Position numbers and translations under genes: made by a program. The notes beneath the pieces were generated by a model, which was given only the letters and a program-made list of their open reading frames with translations, was not told the DNA's origin and ran no database searches. DNA of 60,000 bases from Bugula neritina (Eukaryota > Bryozoa > Gymnolaemata > Cheilostomatida > Bugulidae): NCBI GenBank assembly GCA_964035545.1, contig OZ037770.1:9638973-9698972 (forward strand). The letters run 5' to 3'. Below, in pieces: positions 14,166-45,524 of the stretch (position 1 is the first letter of the stretch; every line of letters starts with the position of its first letter).

Positions 14166-17100
14166 AATATGAAGCCCTAGCTGTTTAGTGTATACTACAT
14201 TTGCTACCTATATATTTGATTGCATGATTTATTATAATTTTGCACTATAAACTCAGATTTTGTGCCAAGTTACAACTCCTAATAAAATTTATATAAGACA
14301 AATGCTGTGAATGTTAACTCCGTGCTTTAAATCCTAAGATTAATGTAAATGACATGCTCCTGTGGAAAGCAGAGTTATAGGTAGCATTCCCTTCTGTTAA
14401 ATGTATGTTATCTGTATCAAGATATTGTGTTGTCTCATAAAATATAAACATGTATCTATATACATTTAAGCCAATAAATATATGCACCATCACAGTGAAT
14501 TGAAAATATTGTAGAGTCTATAAATTTAGACCCAAGAACAGAACTGTTATAATAACACGTATTATCCGTTAGTATTAGTTACTAATGATGGAAATTAACA
14601 AAAACTTACAGGGCTCAAGATGTTGACTTTAAACATAATTAATAAGCTGTTTAAAGCTACTGATGATAATTACTTTGAAATCCTTTATACTGAAGCTATT
14701 TTACCCTATCAAGCAAGCTATTCCTTCCCATGAAATTAATGAATCACTGTTCACTGGATATGCAACTAAGAAGGATTCGGCTTATATTATACCTCGTATC
14801 TGTATCTGTAAGAAGTAGATTCTGCAGCGGATTCCGTAGGACCATCGTGCAAGCCTCAGAGATCAACGAGTTACTATAACGGCAACCAGCAAATTATACC
14901 TATATACTTCTTTTTCTTAAATTTTTTTGATGTATAAAGTAAAATAAAATGTATTGATGTAGAAATTTTTTTGTTTTGTGGTCGCTTTATGTTACGTGAA
15001 CTACATTAGATCCAAATGCGGGAAAATCCAATGCAGGAGTGACTTACCACACACTAAGCATTGTCAGTGGGAGCAAATTTGCTATAGCTGTAAGATATGC
15101 CTGTGTTTAACTTTACTGCTAGCCTACAGGGTTTTTTTCTATAGCTAAGACTTCCGCCTTGTAGCGAGATGACTTTAATGTAAGTGCAGGAAGGAAAAAA
15201 GATTATTAGATAGAAAGTAAAAGTTTGAACTTGAAACTCAAAAAGTGTGCTATGGCTGAATGGTGATCAATAAATCAATAAATCAAATTAGCATCCTAAT
15301 TCAATGTTATTGAAAGCCTAGCATTACTGTAATGAGCTTGATAATTGGAATTTTTGTATTCATTGTCATAGTTACTTACTCTGCACATATATTATGCAGT
15401 TACTTTATGGACATAACTATTGGTGTCAGACTCAGTGAGGTAAAAAGGTCCATTATAACTGGTGTAAAGCAACAATAGAACAATATACTACTTCAGTAAA
15501 CAGATAAAAAGTATAACAATTATTGGTCCTGCTGAAAATATTTTGTTAACAGTTACTTTAAAAATAATAGGGGGTAAAGATCAATATATCTAGCTTTTTG
15601 TACCTTATTCTTTTGTAGGAAGAAGTAGCATCAAAATATCATTGTATTATACGTATATTATTTGGATATTTTTAAGCTAAAAGCTTAGGTATAGGCTATA
15701 TGAAAATATACAATGTTGTTTTTATCGGTACCTACAACAGAAAATGTTTTAATAGACTATCTTCAGCTTCCCGTTACAAAAACGATCTACTGATAATTCA
15801 CCTCAAGTTAGTTTAGTGAATAGTTTTTGAAACCACGCTTAGTGGTGCGTGAAATACAAACCAAATCAATCATTCTTATTTTATAGAGTGCCATGAAGCA
15901 TATCACGCTGCAGCTCAAGATTTAGAGCAAAGTTGCTTTGAAAGAGTTAGCTAGTGCATGTAATGACTTAAGAACAACATTCCATCTCAAGACATTAGTA
16001 AGGTGAGTAGTAAAAATCTCTATTTATCTACAAGCGGCTTCACTCCCTGTGACTACCTACACGTAGGCCTATATATTATTATTTCATACTACAATGTAAC
16101 TACATGTGCAAAAAACTAGCACTTTGAACACTGTTATATTTCGTTGAATTGAATGTTGAAAAATGAGTATTTCAATTCTCTTATATATTTAACTGGAAGA
16201 TTTACCTGGAAGTCATCGATTTTAGAAATTGACTAAAAATGCAGAAATCAGCATTGACATTGACTCTTATACGAATTCACTGCAGTGTCTAATAATTTGC
16301 CGCAAAACCAAAGATATGCAGCATGCAGCCTAAAAAGTTCAGTGACTACTTTACCAAAATAGATGATGATTTCATCAGGAATACATTCAATCTGTTTCTT
16401 TTGAAACAAACAAACCACATTAATTAAATGTTTTGACTCCATTTTTATAACAACTTGTACAGAACTGCTCCAATGATAATACTGAGATAGAACTAGAGTA
16501 TGTTGTACTCTATTGTGTGTAATTTCAACAAGCAGTAAAATAAACGTGAGCTAAAGTAGAAACAAATTGAAAAAATAGACCTATAATGAAAGTCACGTGC
16601 CACCTATCTGGCACAGTATTAAGCCTAGAAATTTGAGGAACAATTTTTGTTTGTATAAAAGCCATAATTAAAGTTGATTAACTTATAACTGGTTTATAAT
16701 ATCACAATTAAACTCATCATGAAGCTCACATTACCTGATAGACAAGTTTATTCAGATATTTCTAACTCAGAATGCTCATGTACAATGCACACTTTAGCCA
16801 ATTGTTTCCAGCTGACTATAGTCATAAAGAAATGACAATTGGCTGTAGTAGTATTTTGAAATGTCAGTGCAGCTGCTCATCCCTCGTGTGTCAAAGCCAG
16901 GCTTCTTTAGAAATTTAGCGCATGCATTTAGGCAGTTGGGTCATTTTACTTATTTTAGTACACACTAAAAATCTTCAGATTTTAGCTATTTTTTACAATT
17001 TAGCTGCTAATGAACATGGGTTTTTGCCCAAAATTAGTAAAATATGAATGAACGCACCTAAATCAAGGTTCTTCTTAATTTTGCTTGATTTCCCATGTTT

Positions 17101-17180
17101 TTTTCTAATTATTCAGCTACTTTTGATTTTGGAGAGTTATGGTTTTTTCATAACACAGGATAAAAAGACTTTTTTCAAAG

Positions 17181-17325
17181 CTGGCTAAGGACTTATTCAA
17201 ATGTGGCACAGGAGCAATTATGACTGGATGCTCTTTATAACATCACCAATGGCCTTTACCGGGAGTGTTGTTGTGTTTAATTTAGGTTAACACTCCAACG
17301 CGTAGGCCATGGCTGCTTCCTTAAA
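17181..17325 (-). mobile_element. tRNA-derived SINE, copy S1
   Basis: Member of a repeat family running (on the plus strand) GACTTATTCAGATG, ACAGGAGCAATTATGACTG, ACATCACCAATGGCCTTT, then a tRNA-like head in reverse complement (CTCCAACCCCTAGACCACGGCTGC). The counterpart S1' is at 47800-47940 in unit 2, so this insertion precedes the duplication. Box B is degenerate in this copy. Confidence 0.7.
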
Positions 17326-17661
17326 CATAGCTACATCTGAACAGCAGTAAATGTGAAGTTTTATTAGGTTTAATAAAAAAATGCTGACAATTATGCACTT
17401 ACCATAGCAGTTCTGTGGTAGAGTATCTAATTCACTATCCTATCATGAAGCATTGTTCTATTCATAGATCATCATAGAATCAGTTCATAATCTCTGTTTA
17501 TACTTCAGGGACAATGCAAATTTTTTGACAGATATTTATATTTTCTATTTAACAAATTAGCTTTTATAACTTTTGTTTAATTAGCTGCTTTATAAAAGAC
17601 ACTTGTGACATTTATTTAACAAATATACCTAGATATGACTTATTCAACAGTAAGAAAATGA

Positions 17662-34272
<16,611 letters not shown>

Positions 34273-35460
34273 TAGTGGGGGTGCCAACATGCAAAAATGG
34301 GCGGGTGGAGCACATAAATACTAACCTTTGTTGCTATATATCACTGCAAAGCCAACATTCTACTGATCTCAGATCTGCGAGTACCTTTTTTGTATCTGGG
34401 GGGGTTCTCTCGTGAGAGGGGTGGATATACAGGGGTTCAGCATTTTTCAAGGGGGGACTATGGAACTCTAAATATTTAATTTTCTGAGTAGTTTAAGTTT
34501 GACATTAAAAATATTTTCAAGGAATGTTGTACACATATGAAACTTTCTCTAACAAAAGTTTTGACCAAAAATAAAAAAGTGGGCGAAGCCTATAATATGA
34601 CAAACTACTTTTTTGCATATACCGGATATTCTCTAAACTGCTACTTTTCTGTTCTAGCATTTAAAATGTTGATTTTTGGTATGAAAATACTCTATTGTGT
34701 TCTAATAATGCTCCCCGATTTTCATTACGTTCTGAACTATATAACATCTTTCCCAACCATGACAAATAAAAAACATAAAACGGGAGTTATCTCCTCCGTT
34801 AAAAATTATTGCATTTCTACCCAATAATATTGCTCATTGTTGATAGGAACAACATCAGCATGATAAAAATGTATTCTTAGTGTATTTATATTAGCTTATT
34901 GACTTATTTTGAATAATTGATTACGATCAATACTATTAAGTATTAATATTCAATATTTACTGTATAAATTGAGTGTCAGCAATAATTAACAGACCACTAA
35001 TATTCGATTTTTTTATCCATAAGTATAGTAACATAAAATATGGTTCATAAAAAAGTAATATTATGATTTCAGCATCACAAGCAATTACTATGCTCTTTTA
35101 TATCAGATATTGGTAGACATTTGTAATTGTATTTATTTATAAATAAGATAGTGTTTAAAATTTTAATTTACAATAGATCAAGCTTTATTACAAAGTTTTG
35201 TTATCTCTAGCGTTTATATACCAAATTAAATATATTGTAATTCTTCATCAGAACTGTGTTTGTTGCCATCATCATCATAATCAGGCTCTTTGTTTGAAAA
35301 AGAAGACTGGCCACTTTTGTTGTTGCAATCGAAACATTCACATAAACCACAGCATTTCATCATCAGGCGCTTGCATTTGCATGCTTTACTCTTACAGCCT
35401 GCTTTTTTGCATTTACATGCTGTTAAAATCACATCTGCGTTGCTCTCAAAATCATATTTC
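34273..35460 (+). repeat. Left terminal inverted repeat of the exon-23 transposon
   Basis: 1188 bp, inverse of 38274-39462. Contains a subterminal CTCTCGTGAGAG palindrome (near 34408), the word GGGAGTTATCTCC (near 34782), and at its inner end an antisense copy of the transposase C-terminal Cys-rich coding sequence. Confidence 0.95.
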
Positions 35461-35465
35461 ATCAC
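35226..35465 (-). CDS. Cys-rich transposase tail, antisense copy inside the left TIR (open)
   Basis: 79 codons on the minus strand: KYDFESNADVILTACKCKK, then a dense Cys region (GCKSKACKCKRLMMKCCG), then FDCNNKSG and an acidic end (DYDDDGNKHSSDEE). The Cys spacing resembles the CXC-type tails found in transposase-like proteins of this kind. This is a fragment, not an independent gene: the start is supplied by the TIR edge. It keeps the frame that the right-arm copy has lost. Confidence 0.6.
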   Translation of the reverse strand: MMKYDFESNADVILTACKCKKAGCKSKACKCKRLMMKCCGLCECFDCNNKSGQSSFSNKEPDYDDDGNKHSSDEELQYI

Positions 35466-38400
35466 AAAACTTAGTCAAGAGACATTGCTGAATATGAAAA
35501 AGTCACTTGAGGATTCATGTAATCTAAATACAGCACGGCTATTGGCAAGACTTGCCCCAATCAAACTATTTCAATTGGATATAAGTCCTTCTACACATAA
35601 CTGCCCCAGCTGGAGTAGCTTTAATGTAAGAAATTTGGTTGCCACAGAAGATAATAAAAGATCAGTCATTGGGTATTGCCCAATGATTAATGCACCATCA
35701 ACAGATCCATCAACAATTTATACAATCCTTCTGCAGCTAAAGAAAACTATGAAAGTTTTAAATCAGAAACATTCAGTAATTACATGTGATCAAGCTATCT
35801 ACAAGATTGCCAAAGAGATTCAATGGAACAAACCAACTGAATTTTCAAACACAATAATTCGAATGGGTGGTTTTCATATCTTGATGAATTACATGGCAGC
35901 ACTTGGCAAAATGGTAAAGTCAAGCGGCCTCGCCCAAGTTCTTGTACACAGTGATATATATTCTGAAGTTACAGTGAAACAGGTGCTATGTGGTAAGCAT
36001 TATAACAGAGGTGTACGGGCACACGAGATTTTGTATGAGGCAGTATCAAGGCAGAAACTAAAATCTCTTTCGGAGTGGCCTCAATAAAATGATCAGTTTT
36101 ACCCATTAGAGTCTCATAATACGTATTTCTATTGATGATAACTTGCGTGAATGGACCACTGTTGCAGATAAAGTTGCTACTGCTATAAAAAAGTTTGATT
36201 CTGATACTAAATTAAAATCTAACCTTTCGATGTTCTGGAATTCCTACCTTCATGCAGTAGAAGCCATGTTGGGATTTATTCAAGCTGAGCATAGTGGCAA
36301 CTGGCAATTATATTTGGACAGTATGCAGGCAATGCTACCAGTATTTTTTGCGTATGACCGCACAAACTACTCAAGGTGGCTGCCTATATACCTTATTGAT
36401 ATGCTAAATTTGCCTGAATCTGCTCCAGAAGTTTATGGAATGTTTGCAAAGGGTTCATTCACCGTAAACAGGACAGGAAAAAAAAATTGCAGGTATGGCT
36501 CCAGATCAGGTCTTGGAGCAAACTTTGAACTGAGACAGTAAAACATCTGGAGGCATTATTGGCATTAGCAACCATGAAGAAGCTCGGACAAAATGGTTCT
36601 TAACTAGTAATATCAAAGCCCAACTGCTTTCTTTGCAAAAGGATTTTTGCCAAATAGCCTCACAGTCATCAACACTACACAAGGAAGACACAGTCATTAC
36701 AACTATGACGGATGAGATTGATACACAAGCAATTCTTTTTACATTGCAGCAATTTGATGTTAAGTTGTTTAGCAATACTTCAACTGAACTTATTAATATT
36801 GCTACTGGAGTAAGTCCCGATGCGGAGACCTTCTTGTCAATAGTGACTGCTATGGCTCAGGGAGGAGAAATGGCTCAAAAGTTTTTTCAAGATAGACTTT
36901 TGAATACAATAAAACCATTTTACACTGCTATTCACCGGCTTAAAATCCCTTCCTTTGACTTTGTGGCTAAATCACTTCAACCAGCCATTAAACCAAATGT
37001 TCCTAAAATATCATTTGCTAAACTTCTCATAAGTGCCAAAAGTGCCAAAGATTTGCATACAGTTCTAGAGAAAGAAATTGGTCCCATTCCTCTTGCTCTA
37101 TTTACTGAAACCGGACAGATGAGAAAAACATGCAAATTGCAACTAATGCATACTTTGGAACAGAAATATCTTGGAAACAGGGTCTCCAATGATGATAGTC
37201 AACCGTCCACCAACAAATCGATCATTATTGATGGTATGTGCATACTTCACTCGACAAAAACATCAGGCACTTTTTATAGCTATGCTCTGAAGATGTTGGA
37301 AATATTTCTTGAATGTGGCAAAGGATATACAAGGGTTGATGTAGTGTTTAACGTGTATTCTGAAACATCAATTAAAGCACAAGAGCGTATTAGACGGGGT
37401 GCCCAATAGATGTGCTCTATTTCCAATATTCATAACAACCTGCCTGTTCCTAAAAACTGGAGTGTTTTTCTGAGCAATATTCACAACAAAAATGAGTTGG
37501 TAGATTACATAGTGAAGGTGCATGGAGTAGACATATTGAGAAAATTCCAGCTGGTACATTTTTAGTGTGTAGCGCCAAAGAAGTCTGTTTTCTGCAAAAC
37601 CATTATCGTTAAAATTGTAACAAATTGAAATCCAATCATGATGAAGCAGACACGAGATTAATCCTTCATGCAGCTGATGCACTGAGTGATAACGGTTTGG
37701 TAGTAATAAGATCAGTAGATACCGATGTTGCTATTATTGCGCTTAACATCATCTTAGTAATGTTTTAACTGAGCAGGCTAATAAAGATGTAGTAATCTTC
37801 GTTGGAATGGGGAGTCACAGAAGATATATATCTCTTTTTGAATCAGCCAAAAAAATCTACAAAAAGTTCTCAAGAATCTATTATCACTCCATGCACTTAC
37901 AGGTTGTGACTCAGTAAGTTCTATCTTCCGAATATCTAAAAAGCGTGCTTTGAAGGTACTTGAAAAGGAAAGCTATAATCTGTCTTTAGGTTCTGATGAT
38001 TGGTCCCCAGTATCAGAAGAAACATACTTAGAGTGTGAATGATTTGTCTCCAACCTATATGGTGCCTATGATGATATCACTGAAGCAAGATATAAAATAT
38101 TGGCTTTAAAAAATGTCTCCAGTGAAGCACAGCTACCACCTAGTAGGAATTCCCTAGAATATCACGTGAAACGAGCCAATTATCAAGTTACACTTTGGCA
38201 ACTTGCTTTTACACCTATTTTACTTCATCAGCCAATTTTTGACCATGGTTGGGATACTAACTTGACTCCAATAAAATATGATTTTGAGAGCAACGCAGAT
38301 GTGATTTTAACAGCATGTAAATGCAAAAAAGCAGGCTGTATAAGAGTAAAGCATGCAAATGCAAGCGCCTGATGATGAAATGCTGTGGTTTATGTGAATG

Positions 38401-38509
38401 TTTCGATTGCAACAACAAAAGTGGCCAGTCTTCTTTTTCAAACAAAGAGCCTGATTATGATGATGATGGCAACAAACACAGTTCTGATGAAGAATTACAA
38501 TATATTTAA
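35461..38509 (+). pseudogene. Broken transposase of the exon-23 element (Academ-like, tentative)
   Basis: Four colinear blocks. Block 1, 35461-36087: SLEDSCNLNTARLLARLAP, GGFHILMNYMAALGKMVKSSGL; ends at TAA. Block 2, 36143-36486: FWNSYLHAVEAMLGFIQAEH; frame lost in an A-run at 36478-36486. Block 3, about 36487-37409: APDQVLEQTLNRDSK, IIIDGMCILHSTK; ends at TAG. Block 4, 37620-38509: HDEADTRLILHA, VDTDVAII, LHALTGCDS, then a further TGA at 38041 and the Cys-rich tail with a 2-base frameshift. The HDEADTRL/DTDV/LTGCDS set matches an XPG-like nuclease fold found in large animal transposon proteins. No intact frame remains, so this copy cannot make its own transposase. Confidence 0.85.
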
Positions 38510-39462
38510 TTTGGTATATAAACGCTAGAGATAACAAAACTTTGTAATAAAGCTTGATCTATTGTAAATTAAAATTTTAAACACTATCTTATTTATAAAT
38601 AAATACAATTACAAATGTCTACCAATATCTGATATAAAAGAGCATAGTAATTGCTTGTGATGCTGAAATCATAATATTACTTTTTTATGAACCATATTTT
38701 ATGTTACTATACTTATGGATAAAAAAATCGAATATTAGTGGTCTGTTAATTATTGCTGACACTCAATTTATACAGTAAATATTGAATATTAATACTTAAT
38801 AGTATTGATCGTAATCAATTATTCAAAATAAGTCAATAAGCTAATATAAATACACTAAGAATACATTTTTATCATGCTGATGTTGTTCCTATCAACAATG
38901 AGCAATATTATTGGGTAGAAATGCAATAATTTTTAACGGAGGAGATAACTCCCGTTTTATGTTTTTTATTTGTCATGGTTGGGAAAGATGTTATATAGTT
39001 CAGAACGTAATGAAAATCGGGGAGCATTATTAGAACACAATAGAGTATTTTCATACCAAAAATCAACATTTTAAATGCTAGAACAGAAAAGTAGCAGTTT
39101 AGAGAATATCCGGTATATGCAAAAAAGTAGTTTGTCATATTATAGGCTTCGCCCACTTTTTTATTTTTGGTCAAAACTTTTGTTAGAGAAAGTTTCATAT
39201 GTGTACAACATTCCTTGAAAATATTTTTAATGTCAAACTTAAACTACTCAGAAAATTAAATATTTAGAGTTCCATAGTCCCCCCTTGAAAAATGCTGAAC
39301 CCCTGTATATCCACCCCTCTCACGAGAGAACCCCCCCAGATACAAAAAAGGTACTCGCAGATCTGAGATCAGTAGAATGTTGGCTTTGCAGTGATATATA
39401 GCAACAAAGGTTAGTATTTATGTGCTCCACCCGCCCATTTTTGCATGTTGGCACCCCCACTA
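38274..39462 (+). repeat. Right terminal inverted repeat of the exon-23 transposon
   Basis: Inverse of 34273-35460, ending GGCACCCCCACTA. Its inner end encodes the transposase C-terminus in sense orientation. GTATAAGAG here versus GTAAGAG in the left arm adds two bases and shifts the frame of the Cys-rich tail. Confidence 0.95.
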
Positions 39463-39465
39463 TTA

Positions 39466-42334
<2,869 letters not shown>

Positions 42335-42960
42335 TGTGGAATGAACTGGATTATAATGGGCTTCATGTTAATTAACTTAATGAGAACTTTGCAAATGTCA
42401 GCTGGTGAAAATCTGTTTCTTTGCATGACATGAAGCAGAAATAACACTATTTACTGTATTTGGTCATAATAATTATAAAACTTTGAATAGTAATAGTATT
42501 ACTAGATTTTATTTGAAAGACTTTGATTTCTTCTTTTAATTGTAAAGAGTAGCTGATCACTAAGCATTATAATCTATAAAGTTGTGTACTATAATATGCT
42601 GCCTCCATGCAACAACATGAAATTGTGCTAACGCTTTTGTTTTTCCTGGTGAGACCTCAACCCAATTATAGTCTAAAACCCAAATTCAGTAAGGGCTTTA
42701 TGAAAATTATAAGCAGTGAAATTCTTTAGCACTTGTGGTAGTTAGGAAAATTTTCTTTCTTAACTTAATTCGTTTGAACCTGTAGAGTAAAAGTGATTAT
42801 CTATAAGTTTGCTGCAACTTGCAAATATGCAACTACTGTCATAATATATTCAAAGGATTCCCAAGTTTACTAGTAGAACCTTAGTATTTTGAAGAGCTGA
42901 AAGGAATTGCCACACACATAATATTTTGGCAGTTTGCTCAAGGTTACACATTGCGCTGTT
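42335..42960 (+). other. 3' flank of ABCC5-like copy 1
   Basis: AT-rich non-coding sequence after the stop codon. I do not see a canonical AATAAA close to the stop; ATTATAAAACT (near 42472) is the nearest weak candidate. No gene is present up to the TA microsatellite. Confidence 0.5.
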
Positions 42961-42962
42961 AG

Positions 42963-43278
<316 letters not shown>

Positions 43279-43623
43279 GTATACGAGAAACATTGTTGTT
43301 TTTTTACTTTATTAGGTAAAGTAATTACACTGATATTCCGGGTACCACTGTACCCATCTTCAGAGTAGCAATGAATGAAATTCAAAAATTATTATATATA
43401 TATATATATATATGTATATATTGCACACTTGTAATAGCCCTAAGATTGTAAATAATGAGGAAATGAGAGCAAATTATAGATATATTATGTAAACTTTTTT
43501 GTATTCACATAAGAAAGAAAGATGGTTTGATACCACATTATCAGCCTATGTGGAAAAAAATGAGTGAACATCTACCATTTTGCACTTCATCGTAGCATTG
43601 TATAAATGCTAAGTTTGAGAAAG

Positions 43624-43908
43624 CTACACCTGCCAACGTTTGCAAGAGTGATGACAATGGCACACATGCTTTTCAGTAAAGTAGTAGCCACAGCACTGCA
43701 GTACGCTGGTGCACAGTTTATGTAAGGGCACCATGGTTTCACACAGTTGCCAAAGCAGGGCGTCACAGAAGCAGTTCCTCATAGCACCACTGGCCATCAC
43801 AGTCACCAGGAATACCGTAAAAATAATAGCTATACAATTCAAAAACACAATATGAGGCACTAGCTGTTTATTGTATACTACATTTGCTACTGATATATTT
43901 GATTGCAT
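43624..43908 (-). other. Small Cys-rich open frame, unit 2 (doubtful gene)
   Basis: 94 codons, paralogue of 13914-14165. It has a longer N-terminus because a TAG in unit 1 is a sense codon here. Hydrophobic head IAIIFTVFLVTVMASGA, then RNCFCDALLWQLC. Its C-terminal half is in another frame than unit 1 (one-base indel near 43710) and reads LQCCGYYFTEKHVCHCHH. Coding status is unproven. Confidence 0.2.
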
Positions 43909-44515
43909 GATTTATTATAATTTTGCACTATAAACTCAGATTTTGTGCCAAGTTACAACTCCTAATAAAATTTATATAAGACAAATGCTGTGAATGTTAA
44001 CTCCGTGCTTTAAATCCTAAAATTAATGTAAATGACATGCTCCTTTGAAAAGCAGAGCTATAGGCAGCACCCCCTCTGTTAAATATAATGTCATCTGTAT
44101 CAATATATTGTGTTATTTAATATACTATATACATAGACCTATATACATCTAAGCCAGTAAATATATGCACCATCACAGCAAATCAAAAATATTGTAGAGT
44201 TTATCAACTTAGACCCAAGAACAGGGCTGATATAATAATTATGTTGTCTTCGTTACTAATAGTGAATTAACAAAAACTTACGGAGCTCAAAATCTTGACT
44301 TTAAATATAATAAATAAGCTGTGTAAAGCTACTGATGATAATTGCTTTGAAATCCTTTATACTGAAGCTATTTTACCCTATCAAGCTAATCCTTCCTAAG
44401 AGTGATTGTTCACTGGATATGCAACTAAGAAGAACACAATTTGAGGTACTATATACGGTTGCTTTATGTTACTTGGGCTAAGCTAGACCTAAATAAAAAA
44501 ATCCAATGCAGGAGT

Positions 44516-44625
44516 TCAAAAATAATGGGCTCCACAGAGATTCGAACCCTAGACCTTTGGCTTGCAAGCACGTGTGCTAACCATTACACCACCGGACCAC
44601 TGGGTAAACTCAACACTACAGGAGT
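44516..44625 (-). mobile_element. tRNA-headed SINE or tRNA pseudogene, unit 2 only
   Basis: In reverse complement: GGTCCGGTGGTGTAATGGTT (box A-like), then GGGTTCGAATCTCTG (box B). Acceptor and anticodon stems do not pair properly, so it is not a working tRNA. It is flanked by CAGGAGT (44509-44515 and 44619-44625), a likely 7-bp target duplication. The matching position in unit 1 (near 15030-15045) has a single CAGGAGT and no insert. Confidence 0.7.
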
Positions 44626-44708
44626 GTCAGTGTGGGTAAATTAGCTAAGCTATGAAAATGTAAGTGTTTAACGTTACTGCTAGCTTACAGGGTCTTTTCT
44701 ATAGCTAC

Positions 44709-45083
44709 TGTAAAGAGTTTAGTATAGTGTTCCCACTTAGTAGTATTTATATGGAAAGGATAACTCTATATCAGACTGATGGTGATGCAGTCAGCATCAT
44801 GTCGTCAGGATGGCACCACCGTGATAGCCAATCGGATGTAGCTAACAATTAGTAGTAGGCGGAGCTGCCAATGTATAGTGGAAGCTTGGCTGGCAGAGTG
44901 GATTGGGACTTGAACATGTAAAGTTGTGTATAAATCACTCTCTATTATGTAATCGTGTGCATTAGTGTTAGTAATTTTATTTGCTGTATAATTCGTAAAT
45001 AATAAAGTCTATTCAATTGTGAGAAACCTGGTGAAGTGGCTTTGAATAAGTAGACCCACTAATTATAGTGAATCGTAAATTCA
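44709..45083 (+). mobile_element. Solo LTR, 375 bp, unit 2 only
   Basis: Starts TGTAAAGAG and ends GTAAATTCA (TG...CA). It is flanked by the 4-bp duplication CTAC (44705-44708 and 45084-45087). Inside, in order, are a CCAAT motif (near 44828), a TATA box in GTGTATAAATCAC (near 44929) and AATAAAG (near 45000), which is normal U3-R-U5 order for the plus strand. Unit 1 lacks it. No internal retrotransposon sequence remains, as expected after LTR-LTR recombination. Confidence 0.82.
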
Positions 45084-45199
45084 CTACAATAGATAGAAAG
45101 AAAAAAATTGAACTTGAAACTCAAAAAGTTTGCTATAGCTGAATAGTGATCAATAAATAAATCAAATTAGCATCCAACTGCACTCACAATTCAGTGTTA

Positions 45200-45524
45200 G
45201 CCTAGGGCCACACTGTGCGTATTTTCGAGTGCGAAAATTGAAACCACGGGTAGCAAAGGAGTCCACTGAGAAAACATTCGCACTTGTCGCTCAGCATTCT
45301 GAATCGTCTCTGTCGTCGTCACCTAATTGGTTGGTACTTATTTAGTGAGTACGATTATTTTATTTTAGTGCTCCATTCCAGTAAATTGCGTTTTATTGAA
45401 AGCGAGTGCGATTTAAAAATGAACGCTTTATTTATCACGCATCACTGACGCTACAGTGGACACCTTTGCTACCCGTACGGTTTCAATTTTCGCATGCGAA
45501 AATACGCACAGTGTGGCCCTAGGC
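45200..45524. mobile_element. Harbinger-like MITE, second copy, unit 2 only
   Basis: 325 bp, same family as 22230-22572: ends GCCTAGGGCCACACTGTGCG and CGCACAGTGTGGCCCTAGGC, flanked by TTA (45197-45199 and 45525-45527). Unit 1 near 15310-15325 reads TGTTATTGAAAG, the uninterrupted target site, so this insertion is younger than the duplication. Confidence 0.9.

Larger units (their letters stand above)
34273..39462. mobile_element. 5.2-kb DNA transposon with 1.19-kb TIRs inserted in an ABCC5 exon
   Basis: The ends are TAGTGGGGGTGCCAACATGC and its exact inverse. TTA at 34270-34272 and at 39463-39465 is the target duplication. Left arm 34273-35460 and right arm about 38274-39462 are inverted copies that appear about 99% identical by eye. 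One visible difference is a 2-base insertion in the right arm (near 38340). The interior (35461-38273) holds a broken transposase-like gene on the plus strand. Deleting the element plus one TTA restores tct gtt aga att gat (SVRID), as in ABCC5. The near-identity of the arms indicates a young insertion or arm-to-arm gene conversion. A 3-base target duplication plus XPG-like nuclease motifs suggests the Academ superfamily; this is tentative. Confidence 0.93.

Noticed and set aside
35290-35465. Plus-strand start of the transposase at 35290
   Set aside because: The first 57 codons read antisense through the left TIR over the Cys-rich tail. The real transposase similarity starts only after the arm, at about 35461.
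44531-44605. Possible functional tRNA gene on the minus strand
   Set aside because: Box A and box B are recognisable, but acceptor and anticodon stems do not pair and it is flanked by a target-site duplication. Called a SINE or tRNA pseudogene instead.
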